Program-made: the position numbers and the translations under genes
From: Streptomyces sp. CHD11
Lineage (GTDB): Bacteria; Actinomycetota; Actinomycetes; Streptomycetales; Streptomycetaceae
Length of the DNA: 64,000 nucleotides
Assembly: GCF_018638295.1 (NCBI RefSeq)
Contig: NZ_JABTTS010000026.1
Span: 188,112 to 252,111, forward strand
Direction: 5' to 3'
Shown: in pieces, positions 33,159 to 44,478 of the stretch
How the letters are laid out: each line of letters opens with the position of its first letter
Position numbering within the stretch: the stretch's first letter is position 1
Notes under the pieces: model-generated
What the model was told of the DNA's origin: nothing
The model's input: only the letters and a program-made list of their open reading frames with translations
The model's database searches: none

Positions 33159-34637
33159 GTGCGGCAAGGGGGAGCGTTAAGCCCGTTCCCGTCGGCGCGC
33201 GAGCGTCTGGCGGGCGGGGGGATCAGCCGGCCCGTGGTCGACTGGGAGCAGCGGTACCGCCGTACCGTGATCACCGGCGACACCGTGGCCACGGCCGTCG
33301 TGGTGGCGTCGATCGGCAACTTCTTCGGCGCGCGGGACGCGGCCGACTGGCACGAGAAATGGGGCATTCTCGCCTTCGGCACCTGGCTGCTGGTGCTGGG
33401 GGCGCTCGCGGTGAGCCGGTCGTGGGCACCGGCCGTACTCGGGCAGGGCGCCGAGGAGTTCCGCCGGCTCGGCCGCTCGCTGTTCATGGCGACCGTCGTG
33501 CTGGCGCTGGGCGGGATCGCCCTCACCTCACGCAACATCAAGCTCTGGATCTTCGTGGCGGTCCCCGCGATCGCGGTCGTCACCATGACCGAGCGGTATC
33601 TGCTGCGCCTGTGGCTGCACCGGCAGCGCAAGGAGGGACGCTGCCTGAGACCGGTGCTCGCCGCCGGGAGCCCGGTGACCGTGCGCGACCTGATCTCCCG
33701 GACCCGCAAGTTCCCGCACCTCGGCTGGCGGGTGGACGCGGTGTGCACGACGCACGGTGCCGCGCCGGAGGGTGACCGGCTCGACGGCGTACCGGTCGTC
33801 GGCCGGCTGGCGGACGTCGCGGACCACCTCCACCGTGACGGCTACCGTGTCGTCGCGGTCACCCCCGACCCGCACTGGTCACCGCAGCGGCTGCAACGGC
33901 TGGCCTGGAGCCTCGAGGGCAGCGACACCGAGATGGTGGTGGCCCCGGTGCTGATGGAGGTGGCCGGTCCGCGGCTGCACATCGACGCGGTGCTCGGCAT
34001 TCCGCTGCTGCGGGTCAGCATGCCGGCCTTCTCCGGGGGCCGCCGGGCGGTCAAGGGGGTGGTCGACCGGCTGGGCGCGGCGGCCCTGCTGCTGCTGTTC
34101 GCGCCGCTGATGGTGCTGGTCGGGCTGCTGGTGGTGGCGGACAGCCGGGGCGGGGCGTTCTACCGCCAGCGCAGGGTCGGCAAGGACGGCCGCGAGTTCA
34201 CCATCTGGAAGTTCCGCACCATGGTCGCCGGGGCCGACCGGGCGCGGGACGCGCTGGCCGACCGCAACGAGGGTGCGGGACTGCTGTTCAAGATCCGCCG
34301 GGATCCGCGGGTGACCCGGGTGGGAGCCGTGCTGCGCCGCTATTCGCTCGACGAACTCCCGCAGCTTTTCAACGTACTCACCGGATCGATGTCGCTCGTC
34401 GGCCCGCGGCCCCCGTTGCCGGAGGAGTCGGCGGCCTACGGCCCGGACATCCGGCGGCGGCTGCTGGTCAAGCCCGGACTCACCGGCCTGTGGCAGATCA
34501 GCGGACGCAGTGACCTGTCGTGGGAGGAGGCGGTCCGCCTCGACCTGCGGTACGTGGAGGACTGGTCGCTCGCCCTGGACACGGTGATCCTGTGGAAGAC
34601 GCTGCGTGCGGTGCTCCACGGGCAGGGGGCCTACTGA
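33159..34637 (+). CDS. exopolysaccharide priming sugar transferase (WbaP/WcaJ-like)
   Basis: A 492-residue polyprenyl-phosphate hexose-1-phosphate transferase. Four membrane helices lie in the N-terminal third (about residues 38-165). A Rossmann-like soluble domain follows, then a further membrane segment (AALLLLFAPLMVLVGLLVV), then the catalytic bacterial sugar transferase domain (FYRQRRVGKDGREFTIWKFRTM, NVLTGSMSLVGPRPP, LVKPGLTGLWQISGR). It would put the first sugar phosphate on undecaprenyl phosphate. GTG 33159 is chosen for its G-rich ribosome site; an upstream in-frame extension has no homology. Codon 7 is the rare TTA (33177-33179). It is the first gene of the operon. Confidence 0.9.
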   Translation: MRQGGALSPFPSARERLAGGGISRPVVDWEQRYRRTVITGDTVATAVVVASIGNFFGARDAADWHEKWGILAFGTWLLVLGALAVSRSWAPAVLGQGAEEFRRLGRSLFMATVVLALGGIALTSRNIKLWIFVAVPAIAVVTMTERYLLRLWLHRQRKEGRCLRPVLAAGSPVTVRDLISRTRKFPHLGWRVDAVCTTHGAAPEGDRLDGVPVVGRLADVADHLHRDGYRVVAVTPDPHWSPQRLQRLAWSLEGSDTEMVVAPVLMEVAGPRLHIDAVLGIPLLRVSMPAFSGGRRAVKGVVDRLGAAALLLLFAPLMVLVGLLVVADSRGGAFYRQRRVGKDGREFTIWKFRTMVAGADRARDALADRNEGAGLLFKIRRDPRVTRVGAVLRRYSLDELPQLFNVLTGSMSLVGPRPPLPEESAAYGPDIRRRLLVKPGLTGLWQISGRSDLSWEEAVRLDLRYVEDWSLALDTVILWKTLRAVLHGQGAY

Positions 34638-34710
34638 TGCGCGGCCGCCGTGGACCGGCCGGCGCGCGGACCGCAGGCCGTGAGGGCCTGCCTGGGGGGA
34701 GGAACAGGAC

Positions 34711-36019
<1,309 letters not shown>

Positions 36020-36030
<11 letters not shown>

Positions 36031-37324
36031 CAGATCGTCCGGGGACGTGCCGGCCGGTGACACGGCGTCCGGGGCCACGGCCGGCGGCGGCCGGCCGGGC
36101 CGGCGCGCGCTGATCCTGGTGGAGAACCTGTCGGTGCCGTTCGACCGGCGGGTGTGGCAGGAGTGCACGACGCTGCGCGACGCGGGCTGGGAGGTGCACG
36201 TCATCTGCCCGCGGGGAAGCAAGCGGGACACGGAGCCGGAGGCGGAGATCGACGGGGTGCGGATCCACCGCTACCCGCTGCGCGCGGCCACCGGAGGTCC
36301 GGCCGGCTATCTGCGGGAGTACGGATCGGCGCTGTGGCACACGGCCCGGCTGGCCCGCAAGGTCGGCCCGGTCGACGTGGTCCACGCCTGCAACCCGCCC
36401 GACCTGCTGTTCCTGCCGGCCCTGTGGCTGAAGCGGCGCGGGGCGCGGTTCGTCTTCGACCAGCACGACCTGGTACCGGAGCTGTACCTCTCCCGGTTCG
36501 GCCGCGGCGAGGACCTGCTCTACCGGGCGGTGTGCGCGCTGGAGCGGATGACCTACCGCGCCTCGGACGTCGTGCTCGCCACGAACGAGAGCTACCGGGA
36601 CGTCGCGGTGCGCCGCGGCGGCCGGCGGCCGCAGGACGTCTTCGTGGTGCGCAGCGCACCCGACACCGGCCGGTTCCGTCCCGTACCGCCCGAGGCGGAG
36701 TTGAAGCAGGGCAAGCCCCATCTGCTGTGCTATCTCGGCGTCATGGGCCCGCAGGACGGCGTGGACTACGCGCTGCGCGCACTGGCGAAGCTGCGCGACG
36801 AGGTCGGGCGGACCGACTGGCACGCGGTGTTCGTCGGCGGCGGCGACACCTTCGAGGCGATGGTGGAGCTGTCCCGGACGCTCGGGCTCGACGAGCAGGT
36901 GCGGTTCACCGGGCGCATCCCGGACGAGGACCTGGTGCGCTACCTCTCCACCGCGGACGTGTGCCTCTCCCCGGACCCGCTCAATCCGCTCAACGACGTG
37001 TCGACCATGAACAAGGTCCTGGAGTACATGGTGATGGGCCGGCCGCTCGTCTCGTTCGATCTGAAGGAGGCGCGCGTCTCCGCCGGTGACGCCGCCCTCT
37101 ACGCTCCCGCCGACGACGAGTCCGAGTTCGCCCGGCTCATCGCGCTGCTGCTGGACGATCCGGAACAGCGGGCCCGGATGGGCAAGATCGGCCAGGAGCG
37201 GATCAACGGGCCGCTCGCCTGGCGGAATTCGCAGGCGTCGCTGCTCGCCGCGTACGCCGCCGCCTGCCGCGACCGGCCTGCGGCCCGCGGCCCGCTCCGG
37301 GCAGGGAAGAGGCAGCGCCGTTGA
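36020..37324 (+). CDS. glycosyltransferase family 4
   Basis: A 434-residue GT-B glycosyltransferase. The N-terminal domain (LILVENLSVPFDRRVWQEC, VHVICPRGSK, VDVVHACNPPD) binds the acceptor, and the C-terminal domain (HAVFVGGGD, VRFTGRIPDEDLVRYLSTADVCLSPDP, EYMVMGRPLVSFDLKE) binds the sugar nucleotide in GT4 fashion. The TTG at 36020 overlaps the dehydrogenase gene by 11 bases; a later GTG is also possible. It would add a sugar to the lipid-linked repeat unit on the inner membrane face. Confidence 0.88.
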
Positions 37325-38694
37325 GTGACGACACGATACGCCTGGTCACGATCGGGAGGCTGATCCGCGGGCGCCGGCGGCTCCTCACCGTCCTCACGCT
37401 GGTGGGCGCGCTCGTCGGCTTCGGCGTCTCCCTGGTGTTCCCGCCGCGGTACACGACATCGGCGTCGGTACTGCTGCCGGGGGCGTGGGAGGACCGCGAA
37501 CTGCGGACCCAGGTGGAGATCGCGACCAGTTCGGTGGTGGTCGACCGGGTGGCCACCGAGCTCGGCTGGAGCGGGGTGGACGGCGGCGGCCTGCGGGACC
37601 GGGTGAGCGCCAGGGCCTCCGACGGGAACATCATCGAGATCTCGGGCACGGCCGACACCCCGGAGCGCGCACAGCAGCTCTCCGACCGGATGGTCGAGCG
37701 GTTCGTCGACTTCGCCGCGCGCGTCGTGGGCGACACCGCCGACTCCGAAGCGGCGGCGCGGCCCGAGGAGCTGCGGCAGCTGGTACTGGGGACCAGCCGC
37801 CGGATCTCCGAACTGGCCGACGCGGCCGATCCTGGTCGGACCGTGGAGAGCGTGCAGACCCGCACCGAGCTGGCGAAGCTGCGCACCGCGCTGCAGGAGG
37901 CGGTCGTCCAGCTGAACCAGGCCGACCCGGCGACGGGCAGGGCCGGCATGGTCGTGATGGGCCCGGCCGCCCGGCCCGACGGCGAGGCACCGCCGACCAG
38001 GCCGCAACTCATCGGCGCCGGTGCGCTGTTGTTCTTCCTGCTCACGGTCGTGGGCCATCTCACCGCCGCGCGGGCCGGTCGACGGCCGCGCACCGGAGCG
38101 GAGATCGCCGCGGCGCTGGGTTCCGCCCTGCTGGGCACCGTCGACGTACCCGGTGGACCGTCCGGGCGCCGGACGCGGGACGGCGGCCGCCCCCGGGGCC
38201 GGATCCGCCGGCTGCTGGGCGCCGATGTGCGGTGGGACGTGCCCTCCCCGCGCGCGTCCGGGGACGAGGCCGGCCGCCGGCTGCGCTACCGGCGGGTGTG
38301 CGCCCGTCTGCGGGACCGGCTGCCCGGCGCCCGGCGGCTGCTGGTCGTCGTCCCGGGCGGCGACGAGACCGCCGTCCGGGCCGCCGAGCGGCTCGCCGCC
38401 GAGTCCGGGGGCGATCCGCGCCTGCGGGTGGTGGAGGTACCGGTGTCCCGGCCGATGGTGCCGGACCGCGACGACGAGTCCGGCGTCCTGGTCGTGCTCG
38501 GCGCGGGCCGCTGGACCGCGGAGGAGCTCGCGGGCGTTTCCGGGGCGTGCGCGGACGCGGGGCACCAGATCGTCGGCGTCGTCCTCGCCGGCCGGGTCCC
38601 GGCCGCTCCGGCGCGGCCCGCCGGCCGTGCCCGGGACGACGACGCCGCGCCGGCGCTCACCGCGCGCGGCAACCCGACGGGAGGACCGGCATGA
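37321..38694 (+). CDS. Wzz-like chain-length/export protein
   Basis: A 457-residue protein with two membrane segments (about residues 21-40 and 230-249) bracketing an extracytoplasmic domain, the layout of Wzz/CapA chain-length regulators. The cytoplasmic tail (about 200 residues) has a degenerate Rossmann-like form (RLLVVVPGGDETAVRAAERLAAESGG) without a Walker A motif, so it is not an active tyrosine kinase. A TTG start overlaps the glycosyltransferase stop (TTGA). It probably sets polymer length together with the next gene. Confidence 0.78.
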   Translation: MSDDTIRLVTIGRLIRGRRRLLTVLTLVGALVGFGVSLVFPPRYTTSASVLLPGAWEDRELRTQVEIATSSVVVDRVATELGWSGVDGGGLRDRVSARASDGNIIEISGTADTPERAQQLSDRMVERFVDFAARVVGDTADSEAAARPEELRQLVLGTSRRISELADAADPGRTVESVQTRTELAKLRTALQEAVVQLNQADPATGRAGMVVMGPAARPDGEAPPTRPQLIGAGALLFFLLTVVGHLTAARAGRRPRTGAEIAAALGSALLGTVDVPGGPSGRRTRDGGRPRGRIRRLLGADVRWDVPSPRASGDEAGRRLRYRRVCARLRDRLPGARRLLVVVPGGDETAVRAAERLAAESGGDPRLRVVEVPVSRPMVPDRDDESGVLVVLGAGRWTAEELAGVSGACADAGHQIVGVVLAGRVPAAPARPAGRARDDDAAPALTARGNPTGGPA

Positions 38695-40337
38695 CGACGC
38701 CCGTGACGCCGGACCCTCCGGCCTCCGCTCCCCTGCTGGACCTCCAGGCGCTGGTGGTGTCGGTGCGCAGGCGACGCCGCCTGTGGGGCTCGACGGCGCT
38801 GCTGGGACTGCTCCTCGGCGCGACGGTGGCGGTCCTTCTGCCGCCGCCGCCGACCGCGGTGGCCAAGGTGCTGGTCGCCCACCAGCAGGACCAGCCGAAC
38901 GACCCCGGCACGCTGATCCGCACCGACGCCGCGCTGCTGCACACCACGCGCATCGCCGGTGCGGCGCTGCGGTCGCTGGAGTCCCCGGAGAAGCCCGAGG
39001 ACTTCCTGGCGGACTACGAGGGCCGGGGCCTGACCAACAACCTGCTGCAGATCACGGTGACCGGTGACAGCGACGCGCAGGCGGTCGCCCGCGCCGGGGC
39101 GCTGGCCGACGCGTTCGTCGCGGACCACGTGCGGCGGATGCGGGAGGCGGCGGACGCCGAGGCCAGGTCCCTGCTCGACCAGCGGGAGCGCCTGCGGGAG
39201 GAGTTGGACCAGGTCAACGAGGCGATCGGGGACGAGTCCGACGGGTCACCTCCGCAGGGCGGTGCGCAGGACTCGGCGAGCATGGAGTCGCTCTTCGCCC
39301 GCCGGGCCGAACTCACCTCGCGCATCACCGACTTCGGGCAGCGCGCGGCCGAGGCGCGGGTGGGCACGCCCCGGCTCGTCGCCGCCACGCAGATCGTGGA
39401 CGCGCCGCGCGTGGTGCGGCACTCCCTGCCCGGGACCGCCGGCACCAACGCCGCGATCGGGCTGGTCCTCGGGCTCGCCCTCGGGCTCGCGGTGGCCGCG
39501 GTCGCCTCGGTGGTGGCGGACCGCCCCGTGCTGCGCCGGGATGTCGCGGCGAACCTCGGCGCGTCGGTGATCGCGGAACTGCCCCGCCGGCCGGCCCGGC
39601 TGTGGCGGCGCCGGCGGAGCCGGGCGGCACGGGCCCGGCTCACCACGTCCCTGGCCCGCACCGTACGCGGGTCCACGGAACCGGTGTCGCTGCTGGAACT
39701 GGGCTGCGCGCGCGGGGCGAGCCTGATCGCCCTGGACCTCGCCCGGTTCCTCGCGCGGGAGGAGCCCGTGGTCGTCATCGACGGCCTGCCCGGCTCCCGG
39801 CTCTCCGGCCACCGCCGCGAGCCCGGCGATCCGCCCGTGACCGGCACCGAGCAGGCCCACGCCATCCCCGGCACCCTGGCCGGCCCACACCCCGGCGGCG
39901 GCCTCCCGGCGCCGGCGGAGCCCGCCGCGGCCGGCGGTGAGCCCGTGCCGGCGGGCGGGCGGCGGCTCGGTGTCGGGTCGGTGGCGCCCGGTACGGCGTG
40001 GGCCGACCTGCGGTACCTCGGGACGCGGACCGTGCTCGTGGTGCGGGCCGGGCACGGCAGCGCCGCGTGGCTGCACACCGTGGCACGGCAGCTCGCGGAC
40101 CTGCGCATCGCGGTGATCGGTGTCGTACTGACCGACCCCGATCCGCGTGACCGGACCGACGGCACGCTGTGGGACGGGCCGCACACCGCGCTCCGCGGCG
40201 GGAGCGAGCCCGCGGCCCGGCGGAACGGTGGGGGTACCTCCCACGCCGTCCAGGCAGCGGGGGAGGGCCCCCGGCGGGCGGAACGGCTGCCGACGCCGGC
40301 GGCACGGGTCCCGGACAGCGACCAGGAGGCGCGGTAG
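38691..40337 (+). CDS. Wzz-like chain-length determinant protein
   Basis: A 548-residue protein of the same architecture: Pro-rich start, membrane helix at about 32-50, an external region with a predicted coiled coil (about 145-180, rich in Arg/Glu/Ala), a second membrane helix at 253-276, and a long cytoplasmic tail. The tail lacks P-loop motifs and ends in a disordered Gly/Pro/Arg-rich part. ATG overlaps the previous stop by 4 bases. Two adjacent Wzz-type proteins without a kinase suggest a hetero-oligomer and no tyrosine-kinase cycle encoded here. Confidence 0.78.
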   Translation: MTTPVTPDPPASAPLLDLQALVVSVRRRRRLWGSTALLGLLLGATVAVLLPPPPTAVAKVLVAHQQDQPNDPGTLIRTDAALLHTTRIAGAALRSLESPEKPEDFLADYEGRGLTNNLLQITVTGDSDAQAVARAGALADAFVADHVRRMREAADAEARSLLDQRERLREELDQVNEAIGDESDGSPPQGGAQDSASMESLFARRAELTSRITDFGQRAAEARVGTPRLVAATQIVDAPRVVRHSLPGTAGTNAAIGLVLGLALGLAVAAVASVVADRPVLRRDVAANLGASVIAELPRRPARLWRRRRSRAARARLTTSLARTVRGSTEPVSLLELGCARGASLIALDLARFLAREEPVVVIDGLPGSRLSGHRREPGDPPVTGTEQAHAIPGTLAGPHPGGGLPAPAEPAAAGGEPVPAGGRRLGVGSVAPGTAWADLRYLGTRTVLVVRAGHGSAAWLHTVARQLADLRIAVIGVVLTDPDPRDRTDGTLWDGPHTALRGGSEPAARRNGGGTSHAVQAAGEGPRRAERLPTPAARVPDSDQEAR

Positions 40338-40340
40338 CAC

Positions 40341-42272
40341 ATGTGTGGCATCGCAGGCACTTACCGATGGCCGGACGGCAAGGCCGTCACCGACCGGCTC
40401 ACCGACACCCTCGCCCACCGCGGACCGGACGGGGCGGGCCGGTACAGCCACGGCGTCGGTGACGGCGAGGTGCACCTCGGGCACCGCCGGCTGGCGATCA
40501 TCGACCTGTCCGGGACCGGCGCCCAGCCGATGGTCTCGGGCGGCCTCGCCCTGACCTACAACGGCGAGCTGTACAACGCGCCCGAGCTGCGCGCCGAACT
40601 GGCGGCCTCGGGCGTGCGCTTCCGCGGCACCTCCGACACGGAGGTGGTGCTGGAGGCCTGGCGGCGCTGGGGCACGGACTGCCTGCCCCGGCTGCGCGGC
40701 ATGTTCGCGTTCGGGATCTTCGACGAGCGGACCGGTGAGCTGGTGCTCGCCCGCGACCAGCTCGGTGTCAAGCCGCTGTTCCTGCTCCGCCGCGGCGAGG
40801 GTCTGGTGTTCGCCTCCGAACTCAAGGCGCTGGCCGCCGTGACCGGCGGGTCACTGGAGGTGGACCACGCGGCCATGGTGGCCTCGCTGCTGTACTACTG
40901 GGTGCCGGACTCACGGTGCGCGTTCCGCGAGGCGGAGAAGCTGCCGCCGGGGAGCTGGCTGAGGTGCCGGCCCGACGGCCGGGTGGAGCGCGGCCGTTAC
41001 TGGCATCTGCGGCAGGTCGCCGCCGAGGCGCGCGAGCGGGCCCTGGCCGGTGAACAGCCCGACATCGCCGCCGTCGTCGAGGAGTCGACCCGGCGCCACC
41101 TGCTCTCCGACGTACCCGTGGCGACCTTCCTCTCCGGCGGGCTCGACTCCAGTTACCTGACCGCGCTGGCCGCCCGCGACCGGCCCGGGATCTCCGCGTA
41201 CACGATCGGGTTCCGCGCCGAGGACGCCCGGTTCGAGGCGATGCCGGACGACCTGCGCTACGCCCGGCAGGTGGCCGAGCGGTTCGGTGTCGACCTGCAC
41301 GAGATCGAGATCGCCCCGGACGTGCTCGATCTGCTGCCGAGGATGACGTACCACCTGGACGAGCCGATCGGCGACCCGGCCGCGATCAACACCTTCCTGA
41401 TCTGCTCGGCCGCCCGCGAGGCCGGGGTCAAGGTGATGCTGTCGGGGATGGGCGCCGACGAGCTGTTCGCCGGGTACCGCAAGCACCTGGCCAACACGCT
41501 CGCGCTGCGCTACCAGCGCGTCCCGCGGCCGCTGCGGCGCGGGGTGTCCGGCGCCGTGGACCGGCTGCCGGTGGCCACGTCCCGCCGCGGGTTCCGGTCG
41601 GTGCGCTTCGCGAAGCGGTTCCTCTCCTTCGCCGAGCTGCCGGAGGAGACCGCGTTCCGGCGCAGCTACACCATGTACGACCGGCAGGAACTGCTCGATC
41701 TGGTCGATCCGGACCTGGCCGGAGCGGTGGAGGACGTGCTGACCGAGCACGCGGACGTCTACGAGGACAACGAGCTCGACGACTTCGTCAACCGGATGTG
41801 CCTGGGCGACGCCCGGATGTTCCTGCCGGGCCTGAATCTCGCGTACACGGACCGCTCCAGCATGGCCGCGTCGACCGAGGTACGGGTGCCGTACGTGGAC
41901 GTCGAGGTGGTGAAGGCGGCGTTCGCGGTGCCCGGTGACCGCAAGATCGTCCGGCGGCAGGGCAAGGCCGTCCTCAAGGAGGCGGCCCTCTCGGTCCTGC
42001 CCCGGGAGATCGTCCACCGGCCCAAGGGTCTGTTCAGCGCCCCGCTGCGGGCCTGGATGAGCCGGGATCTGGCCCCGCTGGTGCGCGAGGTGGTCAACGA
42101 CGGCGAACTGGTCCGTTCCGGGTTCCTGCGCCGCGACGCGCTCCAGCGGCTCGTCGCCATGGACGCCGCCGGACAGCAGGACTTCTCCAAGCATCTGTGG
42201 CACGTGCTGACCCTCGAGTACTGGTACCGCGGCGCGACCTCCGGGTCCGGCCAGAGCTCACCGACGGCGTAG
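40341..42272 (+). CDS. asnB: asparagine synthase-like glutamine amidotransferase
   Basis: A 643-residue AsnB-type enzyme. The N-terminal glutaminase has nucleophile Cys2 (MCGIAGTYRW) with HRGPDG and YNGELYN motifs. The C-terminal synthetase domain has the PP-loop SGGLDSS at 265-271 and GMGADELFAGYRKH. In polysaccharide clusters, homologues such as WbpS amidate uronic acids rather than aspartate. With an AlgD-like uronate-forming enzyme in the same operon, amidation of a uronic acid is the likely job. AGGAGG precedes the ATG, and the gene starts 3 bases after the previous stop. Confidence 0.9.
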   Translation: MCGIAGTYRWPDGKAVTDRLTDTLAHRGPDGAGRYSHGVGDGEVHLGHRRLAIIDLSGTGAQPMVSGGLALTYNGELYNAPELRAELAASGVRFRGTSDTEVVLEAWRRWGTDCLPRLRGMFAFGIFDERTGELVLARDQLGVKPLFLLRRGEGLVFASELKALAAVTGGSLEVDHAAMVASLLYYWVPDSRCAFREAEKLPPGSWLRCRPDGRVERGRYWHLRQVAAEARERALAGEQPDIAAVVEESTRRHLLSDVPVATFLSGGLDSSYLTALAARDRPGISAYTIGFRAEDARFEAMPDDLRYARQVAERFGVDLHEIEIAPDVLDLLPRMTYHLDEPIGDPAAINTFLICSAAREAGVKVMLSGMGADELFAGYRKHLANTLALRYQRVPRPLRRGVSGAVDRLPVATSRRGFRSVRFAKRFLSFAELPEETAFRRSYTMYDRQELLDLVDPDLAGAVEDVLTEHADVYEDNELDDFVNRMCLGDARMFLPGLNLAYTDRSSMAASTEVRVPYVDVEVVKAAFAVPGDRKIVRRQGKAVLKEAALSVLPREIVHRPKGLFSAPLRAWMSRDLAPLVREVVNDGELVRSGFLRRDALQRLVAMDAAGQQDFSKHLWHVLTLEYWYRGATSGSGQSSPTA

Positions 42273-42291
42273 AGAAACAAGAGGACTTCGG

Positions 42292-44478
42292 GTGAAACAG
42301 GTCGTACAGAACTACAAGAGCGGCGAACTGGCCCTGCTCGACGTGCCGGTGCCGGGGTGCAAGCCGGGCGGTGTGCTGGTCCGCAGCTCCTATTCGCTGA
42401 TCTCCACCGGGACCGAGCTGATGAAGGTGTCCGAGGCCGGCATGTCGATGCTGGGCAAGGCGCGTTCCCGGCCGGACCAGGTGGCGAAGGTGGTGCAGAG
42501 CGTGGCCGTCAACGGGGTCCCCGCCACCTACCGCAAGGTGATGGGCAAGCTGGACTCCTACACGCCGCTGGGCTATTCGCTGTGCGGGGTGGTCGAGCAG
42601 GTCGGCGCCGGGATCGACGACGTGGCGGTCGGTGACCTGGTGGCCTGCGCGGGCAACGAGCACGCGCTGCACGCCGAGCTGAACTGGGTGCCGAAGAACC
42701 TCTACGCCCCGGTGCCGGAGGGCCTGGCGCCGCAGCACGCGTCCTTCGGCACCGTCGGGTCGATCGCGATGCAGGGCGTCCGCCGCGGCGAGCCGCAGCT
42801 CGGTGATGTGGCGCTGGTCATCGGCCTCGGGCTGATCGGGCAGCTGGTGGTGCAGCTGCTGGACGCCTCGGGTGTCCGGGTCGTCGGGGCCGACCCCGAC
42901 CCGGTGCGCTGCGAGCTGGCCGAGCGGCTGGGCGCGACGGCCTGCGGTGATCCGGCCTCCCCCGCGGTGGAGCAGGCCGTCGCCGAACTCACCGGCGGCC
43001 GGGGGGTGGACCAGGTGTATCTGGCCGCCGGCGGTGACAGCAACCAGCCCGTCGAGCTGGCCGCCCGGCTGTGCCGGGACCGCGGGCGGGTGATCGACAT
43101 CGGCAAGTGCCGGCTGGACCTGCCGTGGAACGCGTACTACGAGAAGGAGCTCGACGTCCGGTTCTCCCGGTCGTACGGCCCCGGGCGGTACGACCCGGAG
43201 TACGAACTGGAGGGCCGGGACTACCCGATCGGCTATGTGCGCTGGACCGAGCGGCGCAATCTGGCGTGCTTCCTGGATCTGGTCGCCCGGGGCCGTGTCG
43301 ACGTGGAGCCCCTGGTCTCCCACACGGCCGACTTCGACGACGCCGTGGAGACGTACCGGAGCATGAAGGACGGCGGTCTGAAGGCCGTGGCCGTGCTGTT
43401 CCGGTACCCGGAGCAGGAGGCCGGGGCGGCCCGGGCGCCCGCGGTGACCGTGCCCGCCGTGCGGCACGGCGCGAAGCCGTCCGCCCCGGTCCGGGCCGCC
43501 AGGAAGCCGGTGCGGCTCGCGTTCGTCGGCGCGGGCAACTACGCGACGTCGATGCTGCTGCCGCACCTGGCACAGCGCGAGGGCGTCGAGCTGTCCACGG
43601 TCGTCACCACGACGGCGCTGTCCGCGGCCAACGCGCAGCGGAAGTTCGGCTTCGCCGGGGCGACCACCGACCTCGACGCCGTGCTCGGCGATCCGGCCGT
43701 CGACGCGGTGTTCGTGGTCACCCGCCACAGCTCGCACGCCGAACTGACCCGGCGGGCGCTGCTGGCCGGCAAGGCGGTCTTCGTGGAGAAGCCGCTGGCG
43801 CTCACCGAGGACGAGCTGGCCGGTGTGCTCGCGGCGGTGGAGGAGTCCGGCAACGACCGGCTCCAGGTGGGCTTCAACCGCCGGTTCGCCCCGCTGCTGC
43901 GGGAGGCCGGGGAACGGTTCGGCCCGCGGACCGGTCCGGGACACGTCCGCTACCTGGTCAACGCGGGCCGCCTCGACCACGGCAGCTGGTACCTCCGCCA
44001 GGGCACCGAGGGCTCCCGTTTCGCGGGCGAGGGCGGGCACTTCATCGACACCGCGAGCTGGCTGCTGAGGGCCGATCCGGTCTCGGTGTACGCGCTCACC
44101 ACACCCGGCGACGAGGACCTCCAGGTCGTCCTGCGCTACCCGGACGGGTCCACCGCCACCATCGGCTACGTCACCACAGGCCCGGCCGGCTTCCCCAAGG
44201 AGACCCTGGACCTGGTCGCGGACGGCCGGGCGCTGCGCCTGGACGACTTCGTCCGTGCCTCGGTGTACGACGGGCGCAAGCGGTGGGTCAGTTCGCGGCT
44301 GCCGAAGGCCCGGGACAAGGGCCAGTCCGCCGAACTGGCCGCGTTCGTCAGGGCCGTGCGGACCGGCGGGCCGATGCCCGTGCCGCTGGAGTCGCTGGCC
44401 GCCACCACCGCGGCCACCCTCGCCGTGCGGGCCGCGCTGGCCGGGGGCGTGCCCGTGACGCTGACGGGGACGCGATGA
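42292..44478 (+). CDS. fused zinc-binding dehydrogenase and Gfo/Idh/MocA oxidoreductase
   Basis: A 728-residue two-domain protein. Residues 1 to about 365 are a medium-chain alcohol-dehydrogenase-like domain (SLISTGTELMKV, GLGLIGQLVVQLL). Residues about 405-728 are a Gfo/Idh/MocA sugar dehydrogenase domain (LAFVGAGNYATSMLLPHL, VFVEKPLALTEDE, FAGEGGHFIDTASWLL). This fusion is repeatedly found in exopolysaccharide clusters beside a heparinase-II/III-like gene, as here. The combined task is probably stepwise oxidation and reduction of a sugar, not yet assigned. GTG start with AAGAGG upstream; its stop overlaps the next gene by 4 bases. Confidence 0.88.
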   Translation: MKQVVQNYKSGELALLDVPVPGCKPGGVLVRSSYSLISTGTELMKVSEAGMSMLGKARSRPDQVAKVVQSVAVNGVPATYRKVMGKLDSYTPLGYSLCGVVEQVGAGIDDVAVGDLVACAGNEHALHAELNWVPKNLYAPVPEGLAPQHASFGTVGSIAMQGVRRGEPQLGDVALVIGLGLIGQLVVQLLDASGVRVVGADPDPVRCELAERLGATACGDPASPAVEQAVAELTGGRGVDQVYLAAGGDSNQPVELAARLCRDRGRVIDIGKCRLDLPWNAYYEKELDVRFSRSYGPGRYDPEYELEGRDYPIGYVRWTERRNLACFLDLVARGRVDVEPLVSHTADFDDAVETYRSMKDGGLKAVAVLFRYPEQEAGAARAPAVTVPAVRHGAKPSAPVRAARKPVRLAFVGAGNYATSMLLPHLAQREGVELSTVVTTTALSAANAQRKFGFAGATTDLDAVLGDPAVDAVFVVTRHSSHAELTRRALLAGKAVFVEKPLALTEDELAGVLAAVEESGNDRLQVGFNRRFAPLLREAGERFGPRTGPGHVRYLVNAGRLDHGSWYLRQGTEGSRFAGEGGHFIDTASWLLRADPVSVYALTTPGDEDLQVVLRYPDGSTATIGYVTTGPAGFPKETLDLVADGRALRLDDFVRASVYDGRKRWVSSRLPKARDKGQSAELAAFVRAVRTGGPMPVPLESLAATTAATLAVRAALAGGVPVTLTGTR

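Noticed and set aside
42094..44040. 648-codon antisense frame over the fused oxidoreductase
   Set aside because: It is a shadow of a well-defined two-domain gene, His/Arg/Gly-rich with no recognisable motif.
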